Shown here: one piece after another, positions 45,440 through 54,164 of the stretch
How the letters are laid out: each line of letters opens with the position of its first letter
Numbering within the stretch: position 1 is the stretch's first letter
NCBI GenBank assembly: GCA_029858255.1
Contig: JAOUFJ010000017.1
Coordinates: 1 to 55,148 of the forward strand
From: a candidate division WOR-3 bacterium
Lineage (GTDB): Bacteria > Hydrothermota > Tepidihabitantia > SM23-42
DNA: 55,148 bases
Reading direction: 5' to 3'
The notes under the pieces: generated by a model
Database searches by the model: none
Told to the model about the DNA's origin: nothing
Seen by the model: only the letters and a program-made list of their open reading frames with translations
Program-made: the position numbers and the translations under genes

Positions 45440-48030
45440 AATCTCTTCATCGCTTTCTGAATACCTTCCTTTTTCTTCAGGAAGGCTTCAAGACGTTCTC
45501 TTTCCCTCTGTTTGGTTGTTTCGTTTGCTTTATTCATGTAATTCGGATTGTTCAAACGGTGCTTGATCTCATCGATCCGTTTTGCGAGAAAATCAATTTC
45601 GCTGTCCAGGCGCCCTTTTTCCTTAGCTATGTCGATCCCTGATAGTATAACGTAGCACTCCATATCAGACATGATGATGCTCGCCATCGCTTCTTTGCCC
45701 GGTCGAGAATACATGATAGTTTCTGTAAGGGATAATTTCTTTACAATATCTTCATTCCCTTTGAAGAAACCTGTAATATCATCATCCGCATTTATTGTGA
45801 TATTCAGTTTTTCTTTTGCATTAATATTGAAGATTCCACGGACATTACGGATTTCTTCAATCAGATGGACGAGCCGATCGACATGCTGAGCATCCTTCTT
45901 GATGCTGATCTTATCCGGCCAAGTCTCGAGCATGATGCTTTCTTTCTGGAACCCGAATTTCTGATATAACTCTTCGGTGATAAACGGCATGAACGGGTGC
46001 AGGGTCACCAGCAATTGCTTCAGTAAATATCTTGCTACAGCGGAAGGTTTCGCCTTCAGGAACTCCAGATACCAATCGCAGAACGTATGCCAGACAAAAT
46101 CATATATCTCTTTTGTTGTTGCATTGATTTCATAAGTAGCGAAATTTTCTTCAACTTTCGACAGCAGTGTGTTAAAGCGGCCTATAACCCAGGCATCGTA
46201 CACCGAGATTCGTTCAATATCGAATTCCCCATCGGCTGCAGTGATCGATATCAATCTTGCGGCATTCCACAATTTGTTACAGAATTTCCTGCCCACATCA
46301 ATAGATTTTTCAGTGAAGAGAACATCCTGCTCTCGCGGTGTTATCAAGAGCAAGCCGAATCTCAGCGCGTCAGCACCATATTTCTCTATGAGTTGTATAG
46401 GATCGGGTGAGTTGCCCAGGCTTTTGGACATCTTTCGTCCTTTATCGTCGCGGATCATGACGTGAAATGCGACGTCCGTGAAGGGAACTTGTTTGGTAAA
46501 TTCCAATCCTGCCATGATCATACGCGCGACCCATAGATATATTATGTCCCAACCGGTAACGAGTGTTTGAGTAGGGTAGAAGCGACGGTAATCCTCGGTA
46601 TCAGCTGGCCAGCCGAGTGTTGCGAAAGGCCACAACCATGAAGAGAACCACGTATCGAGGACGTCTTCATCCTGGTATATATCTACCGAGCCGCAATTAG
46701 AGCAACGGTCAGGTTTTGCTTCGGCAACCGTGATACCTTGCTCTGAATCAGCACTATCAGGGTCGTAGCAGGAATTACAGTAGTATACCGGTATGCGGTG
46801 CCCCCACCAGAGCTGCCGTGAAATGCACCAGTCTCTTACATTTTCCATCCAGTAATTGTAAAGGTTCACCCACCTCTGAGGGAAAATGCGTACCCTGCTT
46901 TCTTTTACCGCTTTGAGCGCCGGGTCGGCCAGTGGTTTCATTCTAACGAACCATTGTTTTGAGATTCTCGGCTCAATCGCAGTGTCACAGCGCTCGCATT
47001 TTGCGAGCGGTAGTTTGTAGTCTTCGATCTTTTCAAGCAAGCCCGAAGCTTTTAACTGTTCGACAATCTTCTTTCTTGCTTCGTAACGGTCCTGTCCGTT
47101 GAACTGCCGGGTAAGGGCATTCAGAGTGCCGTCCGGATTCATGATATCAATGAAATCAAGTTTATGCTTCTTCGCCAGCTCAAAATCGAACGGATCATGC
47201 GCCGGGGTGACCTTCAGTGCGCCCGTACCGAACTCCGGGTCAACGTATTCATCAGAAATGATGGGTATTTCCCTTTCCATGATCGGTAGGATAGCCCGGC
47301 GGCCGATGAATGCTTTATATCGTTTATCACGTGGATTGACGCATACAGCTGTATCCCCAAGCATTGTTTCAGGTCTGGTCGTAGCGACGGTTATGTATTC
47401 ATCGCTGCTGGCTATCGGATATCTGATAAAGTATAGTTTGCCGGGTTTCTCCTCGGTTTCTACCTGTTCGTCAGAGAGCGCGGTCAGGCACCGCGGGCAC
47501 CAGTTAATAATATATTCCCCCCGGTAGATCAGACCCTTATTGTACATGTCAACGAATACCTTTATTACTTTCTTAGAGTAATTCTCAGAGAGCGTGAATT
47601 GTTCACGAGACCAGTCTAGGGCGTAGCCGGCTCTTTTCAATTGTTCCCGAATAATCTGGGCAGATTCTTCCTTCCATTTCCATACTTCCTCCACGAATTT
47701 TTCCCTACCCAGCTCCTCTTTTGTAATACTCCTGCTGCGTAGCTTTTCTTCGACCACTACTTGAGTAGCGATTCCAGCATGGTCCATACCCATCAACCAT
47801 AAGGTTTCGTGTCCGGTAAGCTTCTTGTATCTTATGAGTATGTCTTGAAGGGAATTATTGAGAACGTGCCCCAGGGTAAGTCGTCCCGTGACATTGGGTA
47901 GGGGTATCATGATTGTGTAGGGTGGTTTGTCCGAATTGATATCTGGCGTGAAGAACTTCGATTCTAACCAGAAATCGTATAACTTTTTCTCCATTTCGGC
48001 AGGATCATACCGGCTGGGAAATTCTTTCAT
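45436..48030 (-). CDS. valS: Valyl-tRNA synthetase
   Basis: 864 residues from ATG 48030; a start at 48045 would overlap the -10 region of the promoter. Class I motifs: PNVTGRLTLGH (52-55 read TLGH where HxGH is usual), MGMDHAGIATQ, and KMSKSLGNSPDP. Editing domain with TTRPETMLGDTAV and zinc-type CPRC, CERC, CNSC pairs; C-terminal coiled coil at about 800-864. It charges tRNA-Val. The first His of the HIGH motif is replaced by Thr. Confidence 0.93.
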   Translation of the reverse strand: MKEFPSRYDPAEMEKKLYDFWLESKFFTPDINSDKPPYTIMIPLPNVTGRLTLGHVLNNSLQDILIRYKKLTGHETLWLMGMDHAGIATQVVVEEKLRSRSITKEELGREKFVEEVWKWKEESAQIIREQLKRAGYALDWSREQFTLSENYSKKVIKVFVDMYNKGLIYRGEYIINWCPRCLTALSDEQVETEEKPGKLYFIRYPIASSDEYITVATTRPETMLGDTAVCVNPRDKRYKAFIGRRAILPIMEREIPIISDEYVDPEFGTGALKVTPAHDPFDFELAKKHKLDFIDIMNPDGTLNALTRQFNGQDRYEARKKIVEQLKASGLLEKIEDYKLPLAKCERCDTAIEPRISKQWFVRMKPLADPALKAVKESRVRIFPQRWVNLYNYWMENVRDWCISRQLWWGHRIPVYYCNSCYDPDSADSEQGITVAEAKPDRCSNCGSVDIYQDEDVLDTWFSSWLWPFATLGWPADTEDYRRFYPTQTLVTGWDIIYLWVARMIMAGLEFTKQVPFTDVAFHVMIRDDKGRKMSKSLGNSPDPIQLIEKYGADALRFGLLLITPREQDVLFTEKSIDVGRKFCNKLWNAARLISITAADGEFDIERISVYDAWVIGRFNTLLSKVEENFATYEINATTKEIYDFVWHTFCDWYLEFLKAKPSAVARYLLKQLLVTLHPFMPFITEELYQKFGFQKESIMLETWPDKISIKKDAQHVDRLVHLIEEIRNVRGIFNINAKEKLNITINADDDITGFFKGNEDIVKKLSLTETIMYSRPGKEAMASIIMSDMECYVILSGIDIAKEKGRLDSEIDFLAKRIDEIKHRLNNPNYMNKANETTKQRERERLEAFLKKKEGIQKAMKRL

Positions 48031-48036
48031 AGTGTA

Positions 48037-48064
48037 AATATACACATTTGTGCACGTATGTCAA
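48037..48064 (-). promoter_or_regulatory. Leaderless promoter of the valS operon
   Basis: Minus strand: TTGACA (48064-48059), 16-nt spacer, TATATT (48042-48037), then 6 nt to ATG 48030. No T-box-like leader is present; the transcript has no room for one. Confidence 0.7.
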
Positions 48065-48080
48065 CGTGGGACGGGAATAC

Positions 48081-48125
48081 GATACTTTCGTTAATTCCGT
48101 TACTTTCGTTAATCCCGTTGAAGAC
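48081..48125. repeat. 9-nt tandem repeat, second copy of the 128-253 family
   Basis: The units GATACTTTC, GTTAATTCC, GTTACTTTC, GTTAATCCC, GTTGAAGAC run in register from 48081. The GTTAATTCC unit is identical to one at 155-163. It lies just upstream of the valS promoter. Confidence 0.65.
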
Positions 48126-48127
48126 TG

Positions 48128-48160
48128 AGATTGCTTCGCCAGAAAACGGCTCGCAATGAC
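48128..48160. repeat. ATTGC...GCAAT interspersed hairpin element
   Basis: GATTGCTTCGCC and GGCTCGCAATGAC face each other over a 7-nt loop: ATTGC (48130-48134) pairs with GCAAT (48153-48157), and GCC with GGC inside. From memory, elements with this GATTGCTTCG/CTCGCAATGAC form are scattered in many bacterial genomes. Here it follows the 9-nt repeat directly. The stretch 48161-48463 shows no gene I can support. Confidence 0.45.
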
Positions 48161-48463
48161 ACGCGCGCGGTGTCTCCGTCGCGAATTATGCCCACGCCAT
48201 GTTTCTTCAAATCTTGATTTGATTGGAAATCTGAGCGTGCCAAATCTCTGCTTAGGTGAATCTTTGATTTGCCCCGCTTCCGTTGAGCGGGATTCTCGCA
48301 AATTTGGTCTCCAATACCGTTCGACAATTTGCGGAAGCAGCAGAATTCAGTGTCCGAAGGCCGCGAGGGATGAGGGGATCTCCGATTCTCCAGCATGGCG
48401 TGTCTTCAGGAGCGCAGCGATATGAATTCAGCGTAAGCATGTCTGCAGCGTGAGCATACTCCA

Positions 48464-48478
48464 GTCCGTAATACGGAC
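48464..48478. repeat. 7-bp perfect hairpin
   Basis: GTCCGTA (48464-48470) and TACGGAC (48472-48478) are perfect inverted copies around one base. Around it are several similar short strings (GCGTAAGCAT, GCGTGAGCAT) that suggest decayed repeats. No gene is visible. Confidence 0.35.
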
Positions 48479-48522
48479 GTGTCTTCAACGATAGGGTGTC
48501 TCCAGCAAAGCGGGACATCCCC

Positions 48523-48552
48523 GGGGACAGGCACCTTACGGAGCCAGTCCCC
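48523..48552. repeat. GGGGACAGGCACC...GGAGCCAGTCCCC REP-like inverted repeat
   Basis: Two 13-nt arms (48523-48535 and 48540-48552) separated by TTAC; 11 of 13 positions are complementary. This GGGGAC...GTCCCC form resembles REP-type elements linked in other genomes to REP-associated tyrosine transposases; none is in the window. Confidence 0.5.
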
Positions 48553-48637
48553 TTGTTACCAATGTTTTCCTCTATGCGCCATGCGCTATGCCCTTTGCAT
48601 AATAATCAAGTAGCGCCATTGCTCTATGCATGATGGC

Positions 48638-48680
48638 CTTTCAGTGTCTCAGTGTGTCCTTTATTTCAGTGTGTTCAGTA
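48638..48680. repeat. CAGTGT-type simple repeat beside fpg
   Basis: The stretch contains TTCAGTGTCTC, CAGTGTGTCC, TTCAGTGTGTTCAG in tandem and ends just after the fpg stop. CTTTCAGTGTCT (48638-48649) is identical to 30849-30860 inside rseP, where the same repeat type is read as protein. Confidence 0.55.
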
Positions 48681-48681
48681 T

Positions 48682-49506
48682 CTAGTGCTGGCACTTCGGG
48701 CAGTACCTGGTGCCTCGATTGCCGATCTTCTTCAGCGCTATCATGGTGCCGCATTTTCTGCAAGGTTCACCTTCTCGCCCGTATACGCAAAGGAAATTCT
48801 GGAAATTACCATCCTTCCCGTCGGTTCTTGTGTAGTCAGAGACCGATGTGCCAAAATTGAGGATTCCTTCGGTTATCACATCTCTCAACGCTTTTGTGAG
48901 TTTCTCTATTTCTCTGTTCGTTATCCGATTGGCCCTTCTCAGCGGTCTAATGCCAGCGCGGAATAAAGCTTCGTCAGAATATATATTACCCATGCCCGCG
49001 CAGATATTTTGGTCCAGGAGAAGCGATTTTATCCTTGCTTTTCGGTTCTTTATCTTTGCCTTCAAGTAATCAGGTGTGAAGTCGTCAGAAACCGGTTCAC
49101 AACCGAGGTTGTAGAATCCCTTGAGGTTGGGAGGAGTATCTTTAGCCTTGATCAGATATACCCGTCCCAGCACACGAGGTTCGTTGAACAATAACTGGCA
49201 GTCGTTCAATACTAGAGCGAGTCTTGAGAATTTGTGCGGTTCAAGATGTGTTGGAATGATAGCCATGGTTCCGGAAAGACGCAGATGGAAAACAAGCCGT
49301 TTCTCGTGACCCAATTCCAGAATCAGATACTTGGCTCTTCTGCTTACGTCAAGTATTTTTTCTCCAACAATTGCTTTGCAGAATTGTGCCGGCTTCGGAT
49401 GTGCTATTACGTCAGGCCGTAGTATCACACAATCAGTAATGGTTCTACCGCGGATCTTGGGTCGCAGCTCGCGGGCGATGGTTTCTACTTCTGGCAGTTC
49501 AGGCAT
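48682..49506 (-). CDS. mutM: Formamidopyrimidine-DNA glycosylase
   Basis: 274 residues. N-terminal catalytic PELPEVET (Pro2, Glu3 after Met removal), helix-two-turn-helix around DQNICAGMGNIYSDEALFRA and a zinc finger CRKC...CPKC at the end. It removes 8-oxoguanine and formamidopyrimidines. It follows the AsmA-like gene by 24 nt and ends the operon. Confidence 0.93.
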   Translation of the reverse strand: MPELPEVETIARELRPKIRGRTITDCVILRPDVIAHPKPAQFCKAIVGEKILDVSRRAKYLILELGHEKRLVFHLRLSGTMAIIPTHLEPHKFSRLALVLNDCQLLFNEPRVLGRVYLIKAKDTPPNLKGFYNLGCEPVSDDFTPDYLKAKIKNRKARIKSLLLDQNICAGMGNIYSDEALFRAGIRPLRRANRITNREIEKLTKALRDVITEGILNFGTSVSDYTRTDGKDGNFQNFLCVYGREGEPCRKCGTMIALKKIGNRGTRYCPKCQH

Positions 49507-49530
49507 TTCCGATTGCTTTCATTGTAACGG

Positions 49531-51831
49531 TCATTTTATGCCCTTGAGAATGTTTTTCAAATCTGACTCGAAGTCCTTTATTTTCTTATCGAACTCGTTC
49601 TTGATATTTCCTTTTATTCTTTCCTGTATACGGCTACGGTCCAGAGTGAACGTAGGGGCTTTCATTTTTCCTCTTGCGATAACATCGATAATGGTCCGTC
49701 CATCTTTATCGTTGAAGAATAACCAATCACCATGGTACCGTTTGACAATATCGGAGTAATGCTTTGACAGTGTGACCGCGATATTCATGTCAACCGAACC
49801 GTTCAAGCCAATGGTTCCTCTGGCCAGAAAATCCCCTACTCGCGCGGACATTGTCCAATCGTCAGCGCTTGCACGCCCGTTCGCTATCGTAAATCCGGTA
49901 TTAAGATTGTTAAATTTGACCACCTTCTGGTCTTTGAGTCCCATCCAATCCAGAAGTTTCACCATGAACTCAAAATTGTTGAACTCGCCGTTAGTGATTT
50001 TCAAATTCCCGGTTCCGTTAATATTAGATTGTACGGCTTGCTGGTCCAGTCCATTTCCGTTAAAGTTCGCAATGCCGCTAAGATCTCCTTTTACTCGATC
50101 GAAGCCAAGAAAGCGCTTGGTGACTTTCTGCGCCTGAACGGATGTCATTCTTGAATTTATCCGGTAGGGTTCAGGACTATACGCATTGTAGTAAAAGTCA
50201 AAGTTAACCTGACCATCATATGCCTGCGCCCGGCAATTCTTGAGATCGATCACCCCGTCTACATAGCTGAAATCAACATTGACATCGGTAAACTCCATAT
50301 CCAAACCCGTCAGCTTTTTGACAACGACCGTGCCCTGTAAGGTCAGTGGAACGGGTTTACCCGGCTTGCTCTTGCCTGCTCTACTCGCACTGGTTCCTTT
50401 CTCTGGCAACAGTTCATCGAGATCGATGATATTTGAACGGTTATTGATCTGCACAACAGGTCTCTTGAAATTAGAGACAAAACCGCTTAGTGAGAAATCA
50501 GATCTTCCGATTCGGCCATGGCATTCACTGATTCTTGCCGCATTGTTCTGCATGGTTCCTTTGACCGTGAAATCACTGATGGGTCTACCCAATCCGATGC
50601 CATCGATCAGGCCTTCGCGAATATGGATATCTCCGAAATAGCTCAGATCGTTCATCGTTCCCTTCAATGCTATATTACCGGTGATTATACCCGATAATTT
50701 GACATCCTTCATTTCCGGGGTCAGCGATTGGAAGTCATCAAGATTCCCATTGAGTTGGGTCGAAATGTTGAAAAGCGGCGCAGGTTTATCAAGATTCGAA
50801 ATGTTCCCCCCGATACTGAATTTTGTTTTGCCGATATTACCCTCTATCTTAATATCACGGATCGAGCTGCGTGTGAATGCGAATGCTCCATTGATCTGTT
50901 CCACTGCGCGGCTCATGCCCTTCGGCACAATAGTGACATCTTCGATCTGACAGCTGCCTTCGATCGCTGGTTCCTTTGTTGTTCCCGATATGGAGAATTC
51001 GCTCTTCAGTGCACCGTCCAATTTTTCAAAACGGTATTTTTCAGGTAGAAGTTCGGTTAGCCTGGACATTTTGTCAACTGCTATCTCACCGTGCAGATCT
51101 ATGGATTCTCCTCGTTCGATCTGTCCAGAGATCGTCAGGGATGCTGGATCCATGCGCACTTTGATGCTCTTTACGTTCATGTCTTTTGATGAAGTGTCAT
51201 ATTCTACGGCATTTTCGATAATAATATCCCTTTCGGGCACTATTTCATTCTTGGGCAAATATGCGAGTTGATTGCCGGTGAGCGATATCCGGTTTTTCCT
51301 GAAACTTACTTTCTGGTTGATATCATGCAATCGGTACGTGGATTTTGTGACCGCATCATAATACATAAGCTCGCAGTTCTTGAGCCGCAATTTGTCCAGT
51401 GACAGAGCCCATCCGGGTCCTTTTGCCTCTTTAGGCATCAATGCGAGAACATTGAGCTCCTTACTTGTATTACGTTCAAGATTGAGCGTGAATTTATTGA
51501 AATCGATGCTGCCGATCACAATGCGTCTTTGGAGCAGAGGCAGCAATTTTAGATTGAGTGCGGTTTTTTCTATTTCAATCATCGGCTGAGCGTTATATCC
51601 CTTAACATTCGGGATCGATACATCCCTTATACTTATTGAGATTCCGAAGCCGACTGATAGGTTGACACTGCCTATTTCTACTGGACGTTGTAGAGATTGA
51701 CTGGCGATCTGTTCTGATATCTGGCGCAGTTTTTCTGGCGTCAGAAATGACCTGATCGCGATATAACCTGCTAATGTGAGAACAACTATTATGGAGACAA
51801 TGGCTATGATGATTTTGATGGTTTTACTCAT
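49531..51831 (-). CDS. AsmA-family protein
   Basis: 766 residues, with AAGGGGG before ATG 51831. One N-terminal helix (IIIAIVSIIVVLTLAGYIAI) anchors a long beta-rich region of AsmA/DUF748-type repeats (for example GVAGNI-like SGIITGNIALKGTMND, LSGIANFNGNGLDQ) and a charged C-terminal helix. Such proteins form bridge-like lipid conduits or assist outer membrane assembly between the membranes. This supports a diderm envelope. Confidence 0.75.
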   Translation of the reverse strand: MSKTIKIIIAIVSIIVVLTLAGYIAIRSFLTPEKLRQISEQIASQSLQRPVEIGSVNLSVGFGISISIRDVSIPNVKGYNAQPMIEIEKTALNLKLLPLLQRRIVIGSIDFNKFTLNLERNTSKELNVLALMPKEAKGPGWALSLDKLRLKNCELMYYDAVTKSTYRLHDINQKVSFRKNRISLTGNQLAYLPKNEIVPERDIIIENAVEYDTSSKDMNVKSIKVRMDPASLTISGQIERGESIDLHGEIAVDKMSRLTELLPEKYRFEKLDGALKSEFSISGTTKEPAIEGSCQIEDVTIVPKGMSRAVEQINGAFAFTRSSIRDIKIEGNIGKTKFSIGGNISNLDKPAPLFNISTQLNGNLDDFQSLTPEMKDVKLSGIITGNIALKGTMNDLSYFGDIHIREGLIDGIGLGRPISDFTVKGTMQNNAARISECHGRIGRSDFSLSGFVSNFKRPVVQINNRSNIIDLDELLPEKGTSASRAGKSKPGKPVPLTLQGTVVVKKLTGLDMEFTDVNVDFSYVDGVIDLKNCRAQAYDGQVNFDFYYNAYSPEPYRINSRMTSVQAQKVTKRFLGFDRVKGDLSGIANFNGNGLDQQAVQSNINGTGNLKITNGEFNNFEFMVKLLDWMGLKDQKVVKFNNLNTGFTIANGRASADDWTMSARVGDFLARGTIGLNGSVDMNIAVTLSKHYSDIVKRYHGDWLFFNDKDGRTIIDVIARGKMKAPTFTLDRSRIQERIKGNIKNEFDKKIKDFESDLKNILKGIK

Positions 51832-51880
51832 TTTGCCCCCTTATTTTAACCCTGCAACAAATTTGAAATTGAAAGGACCA

Positions 51881-52543
51881 CTATGCTAAAAGACCGAGGC
51901 CCAAAGCTATGACGGCAGGCGTGCCAGCAAATAGTCGTGTGAAAATATTCACGAAAGGTCCAATCCATCCCCATAGTATTGGAATACCTGTAATCCGGTC
52001 GAAAAATATCAATCCAATGAGTAGCACGAACCCGTAGCGTTCGAGCCAGTGCTCGATATGGACGTAACGTGGTGGCAGTAGGCTGAAAAGGACTTTTGAC
52101 CCGTCAAGCGGCGGGATCGGTATTAGATTGAACGCGCAAAAGATCAGACTGTAGATAAGTCCGAGACCGAGCATGAGACCTATCGGCCTGAGAACGTTAT
52201 TCTGTAACAACCCAGGGAACACGCGCAGCAAAATGCCCAGAGGAATTGCAAAGAGAAAATTCGACGTGGGGCCGGCGAGGGACGTATAAAGCATACCTTT
52301 CTTCATGTCTCGGAAATTATAGGGATTGACTGGTACTGGCTTAGCCCAGCCAAATCTAAGGAGCAGAAAAGCAATGAACCCAAAGAGGTCTATGTGCTTG
52401 ATTGGGTTCAGTGTAAGGCGTCCTGCGAATTTTGCCGTCGCGTCGCCGAGGCGGTATGCTACGTAGCCGTGAAAATACTCGTGCACCGTGATTACTGTCA
52501 GAATTGCGGGTATTGAGATGACAAGACCTAGAAGTCTGTTCAT
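51881..52543 (-). CDS. M50 family site-2 metalloprotease
   Basis: 220 residues, mostly membrane. Zinc motif HEYFHG (HExxH) in the first helix and NLIPIPPLDGSKV as the third ligand region. It has no PDZ domain, unlike RseP at 29775-31094, and fits the Rip1/SpoIVFB-like compact group. Substrate unknown. It overlaps cca by ATGA. Confidence 0.85.
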   Translation of the reverse strand: MNRLLGLVISIPAILTVITVHEYFHGYVAYRLGDATAKFAGRLTLNPIKHIDLFGFIAFLLLRFGWAKPVPVNPYNFRDMKKGMLYTSLAGPTSNFLFAIPLGILLRVFPGLLQNNVLRPIGLMLGLGLIYSLIFCAFNLIPIPPLDGSKVLFSLLPPRYVHIEHWLERYGFVLLIGLIFFDRITGIPILWGWIGPFVNIFTRLFAGTPAVIALGLGLLA

Positions 52544-53694
52544 TTCTTCTTGATGGTCTTGAGGTGGGCGATTGCTTCTTTGCGGTTCTTGAACTTCCTG
52601 TCCAACTGCAGAGCAAATAGCTTCTTTAGGACCTTAGCGTATTGTTTCTGAGGTTTTATGTTGTATTTTCGCAGATCCTTCCCGGTAATGAAGGGTTCTA
52701 TTCTCATCAGCTTGCGGTAAGTCTTAATTTTTCCAGCCAGTTCCGGCTTGATTAGCATTATTGCCTCTGCTAATTCTTCAGTGACTGGGCAGAGTATTGC
52801 GTAGATGGCGCTTCTTTTACTCGCCCTGCTCAATTTTGTTATGACACCGCTAATACTCCGGAAATCATCAACAATTCTCTTGCTTTCTTTTGGCAACGGG
52901 ATGCTGTTTCTCGGTAATTTTGACAGCAGGAAGTAGAAAGCATGTTTGCTTGAAGTAGGCATGAGTTTCAGTTCGCTCCGTTTTATTGGCAAAACTTCAT
53001 GATTGCACAAATCATTGACCGTTGACGGGTATGATACTTCGGCGAATATCAAACCGAGTTCGTTAAATATCCGCTGTCCGCTCAGCTTCTGCACCATTCC
53101 GTCCTTTAATGCCTGTCGCATCTGGCGCTCGGTTTCATCTTCCAGTTTGAATCCGAAGCGGTTCTTGTACCTCAATGCCCGAAAGATGCGCGTTGGATCG
53201 TCTACGAAACTGTTCCGGTGAAGAATTCTTATCAGTTTCTTCTTAATGTCGCTCATGCCGTCGAAAGGATCGAATATTTCCCCAAAGTTTTCCCGCGAGA
53301 TAGACATGGCTATGGCATTTATTGTGAAATCCCGGCGATTTAAATCCTCCACTATAGTCGATGGATATACATGGGGGAGATGCGCTGGCGAAGGATACTT
53401 CTCGGTTCGCGCGCTGGCCAGATCCACCCTGTAACTGTTAATGCTGATGGATGCAGTGCCAAATTCGTCGTGACTTGTCAGTTTTCCCTTGATTTTCGTA
53501 TTTAACAGACGAGCGACCTTAATGCCATCGCCTTCGACCACTACGTCAATGTCAATTGATTCTCTGCCCAGTGTGGAGTCTCGTACGTAGCCACCGACCA
53601 GGTAAGCGTGATACTCGGATTTTACAAAGAAATCAATTACTTTTCTTAAAACCGATTTCTTTTTCGTTTTTGCCGAAGATCTTGATATTGCCAA
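52540..53694 (-). CDS. cca: tRNA nucleotidyltransferase/poly(A) polymerase family protein
   Basis: 384 residues from ATG 53694. Class II nucleotidyltransferase head: YLVGGYVRDSTLGRESIDIDVVVEG with metal-binding DIDVV, then RRDFTINAIAMS and DPTRIFRALRYKNRFGF. It adds or repairs the tRNA CCA end, or adds poly(A). There is no other in-frame start codon before the catalytic region, so the 62-nt overlap with the upstream DUF3467 gene seems real. Confidence 0.85.
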   Translation of the reverse strand: MAISRSSAKTKKKSVLRKVIDFFVKSEYHAYLVGGYVRDSTLGRESIDIDVVVEGDGIKVARLLNTKIKGKLTSHDEFGTASISINSYRVDLASARTEKYPSPAHLPHVYPSTIVEDLNRRDFTINAIAMSISRENFGEIFDPFDGMSDIKKKLIRILHRNSFVDDPTRIFRALRYKNRFGFKLEDETERQMRQALKDGMVQKLSGQRIFNELGLIFAEVSYPSTVNDLCNHEVLPIKRSELKLMPTSSKHAFYFLLSKLPRNSIPLPKESKRIVDDFRSISGVITKLSRASKRSAIYAILCPVTEELAEAIMLIKPELAGKIKTYRKLMRIEPFITGKDLRKYNIKPQKQYAKVLKKLFALQLDRKFKNRKEAIAHLKTIKKK

Positions 53695-53929
53695 AACGTT
53701 CCTCGTATTTCTTAATATTGTCGTCCAATGCGTTCCTCAGCAGTGTGACATTCTGGGGCGTCATGATAATACGCGTGAAAACCTTGGCTTTTTGGGCCCC
53801 AGGCAGCACGCGCAGAAAATCAAGGATGAATTCTGAAGGTGTATGATGGATCCCGACTCCGTTGGCATATATACCTTCAGACTGTTCAGGACTAATCTCA
53901 ATGTTCAACGGCGGTTTTTGCTCTTGCAT
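53633..53929 (-). CDS. DUF3467 protein
   Basis: 98 residues, with AAAAGGAG before ATG 53929. The family pattern is clear: ANGVGIHHTPSEFILDFLRV, KAKVFTRIIMTPQNVTLLRNAL and DNIKKYEERFG. Function is not established. It starts the operon DUF3467-cca-M50-AsmA-mutM and overlaps cca by 62 nt. Confidence 0.8.
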   Translation of the reverse strand: MQEQKPPLNIEISPEQSEGIYANGVGIHHTPSEFILDFLRVLPGAQKAKVFTRIIMTPQNVTLLRNALDDNIKKYEERFGNIKIFGKNEKEIGFKKSN

Positions 53930-53947
53930 GCTAAATCTCCTTTTGGT

Positions 53948-53975
53948 ATTATAACTGAATATTAGCCAAAGTCAA
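53948..53975 (-). promoter_or_regulatory. Promoter of the DUF3467-cca-M50-AsmA-mutM operon
   Basis: Minus strand: TTGACT (53975-53970), 16-nt spacer, perfect TATAAT (53953-53948), then 18 nt to ATG 53929 with a Shine-Dalgarno site. The remaining gap (53976-54164) shows no gene. Confidence 0.75.
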
Positions 53976-54164
53976 CAATTCTGCACGCGTGTGCCCCAAT
54001 AATATTAGCCAGTTTCTCGAGGTTTTTTGATAGAACTTTTGCACTGTGGTAATGAATTTTATTAGAAAGTGGTTTAGCTATGTGCAATATGACATTGAAT
54101 TTCAAATGTTATGGCGTAGTCTTCTAATTGTATGTAACTTTGTACCTGTTATGCTCATGTCGCG

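Noticed and set aside
48109-48518. Several 88-98 residue frames in the repeat-rich gap
   Set aside because: Frames on both strands overlap each other, cover repeats and show no domain or ribosome site.
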